A stretch of 51,012 nt of DNA from an uncultured SAR86 cluster bacterium (GTDB taxonomy: Bacteria > Pseudomonadota > Gammaproteobacteria > Magnimaribacterales > AG-339-G14). Position numbers and translations under genes: made by a program. The notes below the pieces were generated by a model. It ran no database searches. It was not told the origin of the DNA and saw only the letters and a program-made list of their open reading frames with translations. Shown here piece by piece: positions 26,230-34,764 of this stretch. The stretch is taken from assembly GCA_902540995.1 (NCBI GenBank), contig CACBOY010000007.1, positions 1 through 51,012 on the forward strand. Direction: 5' to 3'. Within the stretch, counting starts at the first letter, position 1. Each line of letters starts with the position of its first letter.

Positions 26230-27267
26230 TCAAAAAATGATTCCTTTATTTGATTTTCTTGGACTTATAAAGCCTAATTCAAAGTGGGGCATTTTTAACT
26301 TTTTTAAATGATTCTTGCATTGTGATAAATCGCTTTTGCTTATCGAAAGTATCATGCCAATGCCGCAGTTAAACGTTGATAACATCTCTATTTTAGATAG
26401 ATTCGATTTTGACTCAATTAAACTAAAAAGATCATCATGAAATGGATACTTTGATCCGATAGAAATATTTGCGGAAAGATTACTTGGAATTATTCTTTCT
26501 AAATTTCCCGTAAGTCCTCCTCCAGTAATATGACTTAAGGCATTTAAATGAATCTTATCTTTAAGGAATAAAATTTCTTTTACATAGATTTTCGTGGACT
26601 TCAAAAGAGCTTTTCCCAGAGTAGATCCTTTGAATTTTTGATTTAATCTAATCTGCTTTTTTTCAATGAGTTTTCTAACCAAAGAAAAGCCATTTGAATG
26701 TAATCCATTGGATTTTAAACCTATCAAAACATCACCTTTTTTTACTTGGTTTTTAAGCTTCTTTGAGCTTTTTTCTAGAACTCCAACACAAAAGCCTGCC
26801 AAGTCAAACTTACCTTTAGGGAAAGCGTTAGGATGTTCTGCTGTTTCTCCACCGATTAAAGAGCACTGCGAAGCCTTACAACCTTTTGTTATTCCTTTAA
26901 TTATTTCTTTTGAAACATTAAGATTTATTTTATCTGTAACAAGGTAGTCTAGAAAAAAAAGTGGCTCTGCTTGTAAAGTAATTAAATCATTTACACACAT
27001 TGCTACTAAATCTATGCCTATTGAATCATAAACTTTCATCGCATCAGCAATTTCAATTTTTGTGCCCACTCCATCGGTACAACTTATCAATACAGGATTT
27101 TTGTATTTTTTTGGGAGAACAGAAGCAGCAGCAAAACCTCCTATAGAGCCGATTATTTCTTTTCTAAAGGTAGTCTTGGCTAAAGGTTTTATGATATCTA
27201 CTAATTGATCACCCCTTTTTATGCTTACTCCAGAATCAGCATAGGAAGTTTTGTTTGATCTAGACAA
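26230..27267 (-). CDS. purM: Phosphoribosylformylglycinamidine cyclo-ligase
   Basis: A 345-residue AIR synthetase that closes the imidazole ring in purine synthesis using ATP. Motifs: SYADSGVSIKRGD, CTDGVGTKIEIAD, LVAMCVNDLI and GLHSNGFSLVRK with GGETAEHP and HITGGGLTGNLERIIP. The start codon is TTG, because no in-frame ATG precedes the conserved N-terminus. It is divergent from the DUF2066 gene, with a 50-base intergenic region, and in operon with purN. Confidence 0.96.
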   Translation of the reverse strand: MSRSNKTSYADSGVSIKRGDQLVDIIKPLAKTTFRKEIIGSIGGFAAASVLPKKYKNPVLISCTDGVGTKIEIADAMKVYDSIGIDLVAMCVNDLITLQAEPLFFLDYLVTDKINLNVSKEIIKGITKGCKASQCSLIGGETAEHPNAFPKGKFDLAGFCVGVLEKSSKKLKNQVKKGDVLIGLKSNGLHSNGFSLVRKLIEKKQIRLNQKFKGSTLGKALLKSTKIYVKEILFLKDKIHLNALSHITGGGLTGNLERIIPSNLSANISIGSKYPFHDDLFSLIESKSNLSKIEMLSTFNCGIGMILSISKSDLSQCKNHLKKLKMPHFELGFISPRKSNKGIIF

Positions 27268-27303
27268 AGGATTTTGAATTTAAGTTCTATTAAAAAAACA
27301 TAT

Positions 27304-27309
27304 TATAAT
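27304..27309 (+). promoter_or_regulatory. Candidate -10 element close to a start codon
   Basis: TATAAT ends eight bases before the DUF2066 gene ATG at 27318, so the message would start at or about two bases before the ATG. There is no ribosome binding site in the gap. No strong -35 is seen. Confidence 0.35.
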
Positions 27310-27317
27310 CATTTTTA

Positions 27318-28313
27318 ATGCTAAAAATTATTAAAGTTATTTTTTTTATTTCTCTTATTTTTTCTGTTTTTAATTTATACAGCGAGGATTACTCTACAAT
27401 TGTTCAAGGTGATGATGAGGAAGTTTCTGAATTACTTCAAAAAGCTTTAAACCAATCGATATTAAAAGTATTAGGCAGTCAAAGGGACTTCAATCTTAAT
27501 CAACAAAGTTTTAAAAAATTAAATCCTAATAATTTTGTAAGAGAGTACAAATTTATCGAATTTAATGATGAGGAAGCTCTTGAGGTAATGATTGATTTAA
27601 AAGCACTTCAAGAAAAGCTACTGGAACTAAATCTTGGAATTTCTTTTTTAAAAAATCCAAAAGTTGCCGCTTGGGTTCTTTGTAAGCCAGATTACTCATC
27701 TCTTCAGGCAGCTAAATCTTTAGATCAGAAATGTAAGTTTGTGAAAAAAGAATTTGATAGGGTTGCAAATGAGAGGGGCATAACAATTGTCTACCCTATA
27801 TTAGACTCTCGAGATATTAGTTTATTTAGCTTTGAAAATAATTCTAATTTAGAGAATTTAACAATTTTTAATGATCGTTATCCTTCCGACGGATGGTTTT
27901 TTTGTGAAATTTCAAGTTCAAGTGAATGGTGTTTTCTTCCAGAAAATATTGAAAAGAAATTTTCTAAATTAGATGTTCAATCTAAATATAAGCCAGCGGT
28001 AGGCATAAACATCTTAATTGATAACTTATTTAGTAACCAAAGACTCATAGCAAGCTCAAAATCCAATCTTCCTTACTATATAGAAATTAGAGGATTAAAA
28101 AAGTTTTCAGATCACAAATCATTTGAAAATATATTAAAAAATATTTTATTTATTAATAATCTGAGTTTAATGTCATTAAGAAATAATTCAGCTACTTATA
28201 GTTTTAATCTTTTGTCAGAGGAAAGAAATCTATTGAATTACTTTGATGAAATTGAAAATTTAATCCTTATAAACAAAGAAAAAGATAAACTTTTCCTAGC
28301 TTTAGGCGAATAA
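27318..28313 (+). CDS. DUF2066 domain protein
   Basis: A 331-residue protein with a signal peptide (hydrophobic residues 5-22, mature start near SEDYS). The N-terminal half fits DUF2066: ELLQKALNQSILKVLGSQRD, NNFVREYKFIEF and VMIDLKALQEKLLELNLGI, then VAAWVLC. The same order, DUF2066 divergent from purM and followed by hda, is common in gammaproteobacteria. Function unknown; an envelope location is inferred from the signal peptide. It overlaps the next gene by one base. Confidence 0.8.
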   Translation: MLKIIKVIFFISLIFSVFNLYSEDYSTIVQGDDEEVSELLQKALNQSILKVLGSQRDFNLNQQSFKKLNPNNFVREYKFIEFNDEEALEVMIDLKALQEKLLELNLGISFLKNPKVAAWVLCKPDYSSLQAAKSLDQKCKFVKKEFDRVANERGITIVYPILDSRDISLFSFENNSNLENLTIFNDRYPSDGWFFCEISSSSEWCFLPENIEKKFSKLDVQSKYKPAVGINILIDNLFSNQRLIASSKSNLPYYIEIRGLKKFSDHKSFENILKNILFINNLSLMSLRNNSATYSFNLLSEERNLLNYFDEIENLILINKEKDKLFLALGE

Positions 28314-28864
28314 TGATTGCGTCCTCAATACCTAATTTCTTGACCGTTTTTCGTTTTTTTTTAGTTTACCCGATCGTAATAAGTATTTTAGAAGAAAATT
28401 ATCAACTTACCCTTTTTTTCTTTTTTCTGGCAGGAATATCTGATTTTTTAGATGGATATCTTGCAAGAAAGTACTCTTGGGAAAGTAGATTTGGGAAAAT
28501 ATTTGATCCTATTTCAGATAAAGTCCTTGTCATTGCTACACTTATATCTCTTTCTTTAGTTGGAGAAATAAATATTTATTTAACAATGTTTCTTCTGAGT
28601 AGAGATCTCTTTATTATTGTTGGAGTCATTTTGTCTTCTCTTCTAATTGATAATTATGAAATAAAGCCTTATTTTTCTGGAAAATTTAATAGTTTCGTTT
28701 TGATGACTTACCTCGGATTTGTAATTATTGAGGTCTCATTTGGTCTTGTTCCTGTAGTTTTCTTAAATTTTCTGATGGTAGCGCTCCTAACAACTTCTCT
28801 TTATAGCGTAATTGAATACTTAAACTATCCAGGTAGAAAAGTAATTTCCCAAATATTCTTTTAA
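28313..28864 (+). CDS. CDP-alcohol phosphatidyltransferase (PgsA-like)
   Basis: A 183-residue inner-membrane protein of the CDP-alcohol phosphatidyltransferase family, probably making phosphatidylglycerol phosphate from CDP-diacylglycerol. The motif DGxxARx8GxxxDxxxD is met exactly by Asp47, Gly48, Ala51, Arg52, Gly61, Asp65 and Asp69 in SDFLDGYLARKY and GKIFDPISDK. Four to six membrane helices are present. It shares one base with the DUF2066 stop and one base with the hda start, an operon. Cardiolipin synthase of the same fold cannot be excluded. Confidence 0.87.
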   Translation: MIASSIPNFLTVFRFFLVYPIVISILEENYQLTLFFFFLAGISDFLDGYLARKYSWESRFGKIFDPISDKVLVIATLISLSLVGEINIYLTMFLLSRDLFIIVGVILSSLLIDNYEIKPYFSGKFNSFVLMTYLGFVIIEVSFGLVPVVFLNFLMVALLTTSLYSVIEYLNYPGRKVISQIFF

Positions 28865-29523
28865 TGAATCAAAAAGTTTTAGATATTTTCTTGCCCAAAG
28901 AGAGATCATTGGATCAGTTGAAAAACTTTTCATTTTTAAAAAAAATGATCTCTGAAATTGAGTTATTTTTTAGTAATGAAGAAAATTTTTTATTACTAAA
29001 CATCAAAGAAGATTTAATAAGAAATTATTTATTTCATGCTTCTTTAAATTCCTGCAAAACACAATCCAAAATAATCGATCTAAATGAAAAGACTTTCAAC
29101 CCGGATGTATTTAAATATCCAATGGTGTTTATAAAAAACTTATCAAGCCATACTTTAAATCAAAAATCAGAGATTTTTCTATTTAATGGCTTTAATTATT
29201 GTTTAAGCCAAAATACCAAAATTTTATTTTCAAGTAATGATTTCATTAAAAATTTAGATATTAAATTGGTAGATCTTGAATCAAGATTGAATACCGTTTT
29301 GCCTGTTGAGATTTTAAATCCTGCTGATGAAGAAAAAATGAATTTAATTAACTTTGAACTTCAGCAAAGGGGCTTAGAAATCAATGACAAAGAAATGCAA
29401 TACATATTTACGCATCATTCTCGAGATTTAAATAGTTTATTAAATTTGGCAGAAAAACTTGATGAAATCTCCCATCAAGAAAAAAAATCCATTTCAATAA
29501 ATTTGATAAAGAAAATTATTTAA
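28864..29523 (+). CDS. hda: DnaA-regulatory inactivator Hda-like protein
   Basis: A 219-residue DnaA-related protein resembling Hda, which with the sliding clamp stimulates DnaA-ATP hydrolysis. The C-terminal half aligns well: LVDLESRLNTVLPVEIL (arginine finger region), FELQQRGLEINDKEMQYIFTHHSRDLNSLLNLAEKLDEIS and the final INLIKKII. The N-terminal ATPase part is eroded: no P-loop Gly/Lys motif is visible where NEENFLLLNIKEDLIRN stands, and no QLSLPL-like clamp motif. Hda ATP binding may be lost. Position after DUF2066 and pgsA supports the assignment. Confidence 0.8.
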   Translation: MNQKVLDIFLPKERSLDQLKNFSFLKKMISEIELFFSNEENFLLLNIKEDLIRNYLFHASLNSCKTQSKIIDLNEKTFNPDVFKYPMVFIKNLSSHTLNQKSEIFLFNGFNYCLSQNTKILFSSNDFIKNLDIKLVDLESRLNTVLPVEILNPADEEKMNLINFELQQRGLEINDKEMQYIFTHHSRDLNSLLNLAEKLDEISHQEKKSISINLIKKII

Positions 29524-29526
29524 AAA

Positions 29527-31254
29527 CTATCTTAATTCAGGACAAACTAAACAAATTAAGTTCGTTTCAATTTTTTTCTTACTGACAAGTCTTTGAATTT
29601 CTATTGATTCTATAAAGCCAAAAAGGCTATAAGTTGAATTCAAAAAAGAATTAAAAGATGCAAATAAATCATCAACAATTCCTGGAGAAGTAGATACATA
29701 TTTTATTTTGAAATCTGAAATTCCTGATTTCTCCTCAAGAACTTTAATACCATCTTGAAATACCCCAAGAGAGTCGACAAGATTATTTTGAAGAGCTGAT
29801 TTGCCAGACCAAATTCTTCCTTGAGCAATCTTTTCAGTATTATCGATAGTTAACTGTCGGTTTTTTGATACAAGCTTGATAAATTTATTGTAAGAACCAT
29901 CAACATAACTTTGCATAAATGAAGATAAGTTATCATTAGGAGATTCCAATAACGAAAAATTTAATTCGTTAGTAGAAACCTTATCAAAGAGTATTCCAAC
30001 ATTTTCAAAGGAATCTTTAAAATTAGGTAAGGCTGCCCAGACACCAATGGACCCAGTAAGAGTAAATGGATTTGCAATTATTGTATTTTGATTCATAGAA
30101 ATCCAATAACCTCCCGATGCAGCAATATCTCCCATTGAAATTACTATTGGAATTTTTTTATTGAGAAGTTCTAATCTTTGTCTGATTATTTCTGAAGCAA
30201 AACCACTTCCTCCTGGAGAATTTACTCTTAGAAATAAACCTTTAATTGACTTATCTTTATCAATTTTATTTAGAGTTTTTGAAAAGTTTTCACTGGAGAT
30301 CGCTCCTTCTGCATATTCACCATCTATTATTTCTCCAGAGGCTACTAAGACAGCAAATTTATTATCTGAAGAATTTTCATTGTTCAAGAGCGCTAGGTTA
30401 TCTTTAAAAGATATTATTTTTTCCTCAACAAGCGAAGATAGGTAGTCATTTAAGTTCGTTCTTACAATTAAAGTGTCAATCAAACCTTCGCTTTTAGCTA
30501 GCTTTGCAGTGTCACCATCAAATTTTTCCGTTAATTTACCGAGATTATTTATGTAATTATCTATTTTTAAATCTGAAATTTTACTTCTATTTTTTGTAAT
30601 TATTTCTTTCCAAGAATCCCAGACTTCAGAAAGATAAGAAGATGTTTGGAGTCTATCTTCTTCGGATAAATTATCTCGAGTAAAAGTGTCCAATGCTGAT
30701 TTATATTTTCCAGAAACAAAAGTTGATACGCCAATATTAAGTTTTTCCAATAATTGTTTAATAAAAGGTTTCTGTGAAGAAAATCCATCTAAAAGAACCA
30801 AACCATTCTGATTCAATAAAATAGAATCAGCATAAGAAGCCAAAAGATAATTTTTCTTGTCGTAAAAATCAGAATAGGCAATTACTTTTTTGCCCTGGCT
30901 TTTGAAACTCTCAATTGCTTTACCAATTTCTAAGATACCTGTGAATGAAATGTCTAAATAGGTTAAATCCATAAATAGTATCTTTACTTCTTCTTCTGTA
31001 CCCGCCGTTTCAATAGCCGAAATTATTTCAAACAAATTCAATTCATAGGTTTCCCGCTCAAAAAAAGAAAGATTTGAATTTGTTGTTTCGTTTATTTTTT
31101 TTGGGGCAAAAGTTATTACAGCACTAAGATCTTCCTTGACGTCGCTAACCAAAAAAGTGATTGCAATGAACAACAAAGCCAAAATGAAAAATAGATTCAA
31201 AATAACTTTTCTTGTTAGGTCAACGAAGTTGAAAAATTTTCTTAAGAAGCTCAT
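29527..31254 (-). CDS. sppA: Signal peptide peptidase SppA (67K type)
   Basis: A 575-residue inner-membrane serine protease that degrades cleaved signal peptides. There is one N-terminal membrane helix (about residues 18-36), then two ClpP-like halves. The general base is Lys185 in SGKYKSALD in the first half and the nucleophile is Ser380 in AASGGYW in the second, as in E. coli SppA (Lys209, Ser409). GRIWSGKSALQNNLVDSLG is present near the C-terminus. Divergent from the TlpA-like gene with only 24 bases between start codons. Confidence 0.95.
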   Translation of the reverse strand: MSFLRKFFNFVDLTRKVILNLFFILALLFIAITFLVSDVKEDLSAVITFAPKKINETTNSNLSFFERETYELNLFEIISAIETAGTEEEVKILFMDLTYLDISFTGILEIGKAIESFKSQGKKVIAYSDFYDKKNYLLASYADSILLNQNGLVLLDGFSSQKPFIKQLLEKLNIGVSTFVSGKYKSALDTFTRDNLSEEDRLQTSSYLSEVWDSWKEIITKNRSKISDLKIDNYINNLGKLTEKFDGDTAKLAKSEGLIDTLIVRTNLNDYLSSLVEEKIISFKDNLALLNNENSSDNKFAVLVASGEIIDGEYAEGAISSENFSKTLNKIDKDKSIKGLFLRVNSPGGSGFASEIIRQRLELLNKKIPIVISMGDIAASGGYWISMNQNTIIANPFTLTGSIGVWAALPNFKDSFENVGILFDKVSTNELNFSLLESPNDNLSSFMQSYVDGSYNKFIKLVSKNRQLTIDNTEKIAQGRIWSGKSALQNNLVDSLGVFQDGIKVLEEKSGISDFKIKYVSTSPGIVDDLFASFNSFLNSTYSLFGFIESIEIQRLVSKKKIETNLICLVCPELR

Positions 31255-31278
31255 TTTAAGAAGTATTATATAAAGATT
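31255..31278. promoter_or_regulatory. Compact divergent promoter, 24 bases between start codons
   Basis: On the plus strand TATTAT (31264-31269) sits nine bases before the TlpA-like ATG. On the minus strand TATAAT sits ten bases before the sppA ATG. Both messages would start about two or three bases before their start codons. No Shine-Dalgarno sequence fits on either side. Confidence 0.45.
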
Positions 31279-31719
31279 ATGAAGTCTATTTTTAATAATT
31301 TTTTGATAATTTTTCTTCTGCTCTCTTGCTCAAAACCAGATCTAAATGTTTTTGAAGGAAAAGGAGTTTTTCTTGACGATTTAAAAGGTAAATGGATAGT
31401 TTTTAACTATTGGGCAGATTGGTGTCCTCCTTGTATAAAAGAAATTCCTGAATTAAATAATCTTCAGTCTAATTTCTCTGATGATTTAAAAGTTTTTTTA
31501 ATTAACTTTGATATGTTGGAAGGAGAGGAATTAAAACAACAGTTAGAAAAATTTAATGTACAAGTAGACTCTTTATTAACAGACCCTTCTATTATTTATG
31601 ATTGGGTCATACCAGAAAACCTTCCTGTTACATTTATTGTTAATAGAAAAGGAGAATTGGAACTTACATTGGTTGGCCCGCAAACAGAAGAAGAAATTAT
31701 TAAATTGTTATCTCTTTAA
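31279..31719 (+). CDS. TlpA-like thioredoxin-fold lipoprotein
   Basis: A 146-residue thiol:disulfide protein. A short signal with lipobox LLLSC (Cys17) indicates a lipoprotein. A thioredoxin fold follows, with WADWCPPC (Cys49, Cys52) and LPVTFIVNRKGELEL. The WCPPC motif is typical of TlpA/ResA-type reductases used in cytochrome c maturation or envelope redox. It probably takes electrons from a DsbD-like donor such as the one at 15-17 kb, which is an inference. The stop overlaps the convergent M23 gene by 4 bases. Confidence 0.9.
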   Translation: MKSIFNNFLIIFLLLSCSKPDLNVFEGKGVFLDDLKGKWIVFNYWADWCPPCIKEIPELNNLQSNFSDDLKVFLINFDMLEGEELKQQLEKFNVQVDSLLTDPSIIYDWVIPENLPVTFIVNRKGELELTLVGPQTEEEIIKLLSL

Positions 31720-32510
31720 AGAAACAGCATTGGATTTACTTTTGTTCCTAATAAAATAATTTCAAAGTGGAGATGAGGCCCAGTGACTCTTCCAGAAGAA
31801 CCAACTGTTCCAATTTTAGAATTTTTAAGAACATTATCTCCTTCAGAAACTAAAGTTTCGTTTAAATGGGAATAGGTAGAGATAATGCCATTACCATGGT
31901 CAATGATTATTAGGTTACCTCTATAAAAAAATTCACCAACAAAAATAACTTTACCATTTTCTGGAGCGACTACTGACGTTCCAGTTTCCGCCGCTATATC
32001 TAGTCCTAAGTGGGGATTTCTAGGGGAACCATTTATAAAACGTTTTACTCCATACTCACTGGAAATAATCCCTTTAGCAGGGAAATTGAACTTAGTATCC
32101 TTATATTTTTTTTTTGATTTTACAGATATCTTTCTTCCATAAATTTCTCTTTCGGTCTTAATTCTTGTTAAATTTTCATTAGAGATTTGGTTGAACTTAT
32201 TATCTTTAATTGTAATTCTAGATTCTCTGAATTCTTTTTCAGAAAGAATTATGGTCTCTCCCATAATTGTAAATTTCATTTTTGAAGAATAAGAAATGGG
32301 GTATACAAGTCGATGACCAGCAATGTCTTTACAAATATATTTTTTAAAGGAATTTTCTAGATTTTCTTTGCTAATAAATCTATTTAGCAGGCCTCCTTTT
32401 TCAAGTGTTTCATTTGGAAATGAACAAGGAGTTACCTCAGCTAATTTTAAGTTTGTACAACTAAATAAAAAAGTCAGACAAAAAAATATTAAAAAATTAT
32501 TTAATTTCAT
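31716..32510 (-). CDS. M23 family metallopeptidase lipoprotein
   Basis: A 264-residue envelope peptidase with lipobox LFSC (Cys18). The C-terminal M23/LytM domain has the zinc ligands in HLGLDIA and HLHFE, with GVKRFINGSPRNPH and YSHLNETLVSEGDNV between. It probably cuts peptidoglycan peptide cross-links, or acts on cell-wall crossbridges, at the outer membrane. The domain is complete, so enzymatic activity is likely. The start overlaps the end of xseA by 14 bases. Confidence 0.92.
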   Translation of the reverse strand: MKLNNFLIFFCLTFLFSCTNLKLAEVTPCSFPNETLEKGGLLNRFISKENLENSFKKYICKDIAGHRLVYPISYSSKMKFTIMGETIILSEKEFRESRITIKDNKFNQISNENLTRIKTEREIYGRKISVKSKKKYKDTKFNFPAKGIISSEYGVKRFINGSPRNPHLGLDIAAETGTSVVAPENGKVIFVGEFFYRGNLIIIDHGNGIISTYSHLNETLVSEGDNVLKNSKIGTVGSSGRVTGPHLHFEIILLGTKVNPMLFL

Positions 32511-33855
32511 CTATTTTAGTTATTTCTGAAAGAATAAGATTGCGTTCAGTTCTAGTGAGAATTTCATCTCCCTCAGTTAACTTCGTGTTATCCAAGAGCT
32601 CATCATCTTTGGTGGAAACGGTATAGCCCCTCGATAAAACTGATAGAGGACTAAAAGCTTGTAATTTTGATGAATAAGTATCAAAAGAATTTTTTTTGTT
32701 GAAAAGAACTTTATTAAATACATTTTTAAAAATTAATTTTTTACTCTTTAAATCTGCTTTTTGATTTGAAAGCTTTATGAGTGGATTTCTATCTCTTAAA
32801 GAAGTTCTTTTTTTTATGAGGTTTAACCTTTTAGATGAAAACCTATCCTTTTGTAAAAAAACAATTTTATTGAAGCTTTCATCAATTTTAAAAATCTTTT
32901 GATCAAGATTGAAATTAATTTTCTTTAAAACATTTGATGCATGACTAAAATTTTCATTTTTAGTTTCAAGATAATTTTTAATTGATATTGAGATTGACTT
33001 TTCTAGAATCTCAATTTTATCAATAATTTGTGAGTGAGCTTGGCTTGCTATTTCAGCTGCTGCTGAAGGAGTTGGAGCTCTTAAGTCAGAAACTAAATCG
33101 CAAATTGTAAAATCCGTTTCATGACCAACCGCGCTTATTACAGGAATTTCAAGACCATAAATCGCTCTTGCAATTTTTTCGCTATTGAAGCACCAAAGAT
33201 CTTCTAGGGAGCCACCGCCTCTAGCAATTATTATTAGATCTAATTTTTCTGTTTTATTAAATTCTCGAAGCATATTTAATGCATTTATTATTTCGTTCTC
33301 TGCTTTGTCTCCTTGCACCAAAGAAGGGGCTAAAATAAGTTTTGATAAGGGCGCTCTTCTTTCCAAAACGTTTCTAATATCTTGAATTACGGCGCCTGAT
33401 GGCGAAGTTACTACACCAATATGCATCGGTAATTCAGGAATTTCTTTTTTAAAAGATTCATCGAAGAGACCTTCTTTTAAAAGTTTATTTTTTAAATTTT
33501 CAAAAGCCCTTAACAAATCTCCTTCACCTGAATACTCTAAGCTTTCTGCTATAAATTGATATCTACCTTGAGCTTCAAATAAGGATAATTTTCCTTTGAG
33601 GACTATCTCGTCACCGATTTCAGGAATATTTTTAAGATATGAGTTTTTAAATTTAAACATCACACAACTAATGGATGAATTCTCATCTTTTAAGGTGAAG
33701 TACCAATGTCCAGATTGACGATAATTGGTAAATTCAGAAATTTCTCCTTTTACCCAAACATCATTGAATTTTTTTTCAAGGGTAAACTTAGCGTTTTTAT
33801 TGAGTTGAGAGACAGAAAAAATTTCAGGAGAATTTTTTTGTTCTTTACTTAACAT
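32497..33855 (-). CDS. xseA: Exodeoxyribonuclease VII large subunit
   Basis: A 452-residue catalytic subunit of exonuclease VII, which degrades single-stranded DNA. The N-terminal OB-fold contains VWVKGEISEFTNYRQSGHWYFTLKD. The catalytic domain contains GVVTSPSGAVIQDI, IIARGGGSLEDLWCFN and ISAVGHETDFTICDLVSDLRAPTPSAAAE. A long coiled-coil follows, then SRGYTVSTKD. xseB is not in the window. It overlaps the downstream M23 gene and is divergent from the EamA gene with a 30-base gap. Confidence 0.96.
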   Translation of the reverse strand: MLSKEQKNSPEIFSVSQLNKNAKFTLEKKFNDVWVKGEISEFTNYRQSGHWYFTLKDENSSISCVMFKFKNSYLKNIPEIGDEIVLKGKLSLFEAQGRYQFIAESLEYSGEGDLLRAFENLKNKLLKEGLFDESFKKEIPELPMHIGVVTSPSGAVIQDIRNVLERRAPLSKLILAPSLVQGDKAENEIINALNMLREFNKTEKLDLIIIARGGGSLEDLWCFNSEKIARAIYGLEIPVISAVGHETDFTICDLVSDLRAPTPSAAAEIASQAHSQIIDKIEILEKSISISIKNYLETKNENFSHASNVLKKINFNLDQKIFKIDESFNKIVFLQKDRFSSKRLNLIKKRTSLRDRNPLIKLSNQKADLKSKKLIFKNVFNKVLFNKKNSFDTYSSKLQAFSPLSVLSRGYTVSTKDDELLDNTKLTEGDEILTRTERNLILSEITKIDEIK

Positions 33856-33885
33856 TGTTACAGTATATCTATACTTCCCATAAAA
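33856..33885. promoter_or_regulatory. Compact divergent promoter, 30 bases between start codons
   Basis: On the plus strand TATACT (33870-33875) stands ten bases before the EamA gene ATG. On the minus strand TATACT stands six bases before the xseA ATG. The two copies form an imperfect inverted repeat. Both transcripts would be leaderless or nearly so. Confidence 0.45.
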
Positions 33886-34764
33886 ATGACAAATCTAAAT
33901 TCAAGAACAATAGGAATATTATCAACATCTATTGGAGCCATGCTTATTGGCGTTGCTCCAATTTTAGTGAGAACAAGTGAAATTACTCCTTCTTTGACAG
34001 GATTTTATAGATTTCTCTGCGCGACGTTCATTTTGTTTGTTTATGGGATTGCAAAAAATAAATTTATCAATCTCAATTACAAAGATATTCTGATTCTTGC
34101 AATACCAGGATTATTTTTTGGAAGTGACATCACTTTATGGCATTGGTCAATAAATCAAACATCAGTTGCTAACGCCGCTCTTTTTGTTAATACAGCTCCC
34201 ATTTATGTAGCCATAATTTCTTATTTTTTATTTAAAGATAAATTAGATTTATTTTTTTATTTTGCTGGTTTTTGTTGTCTTGGTGGAGTCTTTTTAATCC
34301 TATTTGAACAAAATGAATATCAAACCTTTTCCGGAGATTTATTATCTTTAGTAGCTGCGGTCTTTTATTCAGGATATTTAATTTCAGTTAAAAAGTTTTC
34401 AGAAACTTATGAAACTTTTCATTTAATGTTTTTTTCCGCATTATTTGGATGCATTCCGCTTTATTTAGGAAGTCTTTTAGAGATTGGTCATGCTTTTCCT
34501 AAAACAGCCTTGGGGTGGTCAAATATTTTGTTCCAAGGCTTATTTATTCAAATTGCAGGACAAGGCTTAATTATTTATGGACTTTCTTTAATAAGAGTGC
34601 AATTTTCGTCATTAATACTTTTAATTCAGCCGCTCACAGCAGCTTTTCTGGCCTTTTTACTATTTCAAGAAATGTTCTTAATCCAGCAGATTTTCGGTGC
34701 TATTATTCTTTTAATCGGGATTTATTTAGCAGGAATTTCCGATCAAAAAACTATAAATAATTAA
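33886..34764 (+). CDS. EamA/DMT-family transporter
   Basis: A 292-residue inner-membrane protein with about ten membrane helices in two EamA repeats (first LIGVAPILVRTSEITPSLTGFYRF, second GDLLSLVAAVFYSGYLISVKK). The substrate of this drug/metabolite family cannot be predicted. The next gene (AtuA-like) begins directly after its stop, so co-transcription is likely and import or export of a related substrate is possible, but not shown. Confidence 0.92.
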   Translation: MTNLNSRTIGILSTSIGAMLIGVAPILVRTSEITPSLTGFYRFLCATFILFVYGIAKNKFINLNYKDILILAIPGLFFGSDITLWHWSINQTSVANAALFVNTAPIYVAIISYFLFKDKLDLFFYFAGFCCLGGVFLILFEQNEYQTFSGDLLSLVAAVFYSGYLISVKKFSETYETFHLMFFSALFGCIPLYLGSLLEIGHAFPKTALGWSNILFQGLFIQIAGQGLIIYGLSLIRVQFSSLILLIQPLTAAFLAFLLFQEMFLIQQIFGAIILLIGIYLAGISDQKTINN

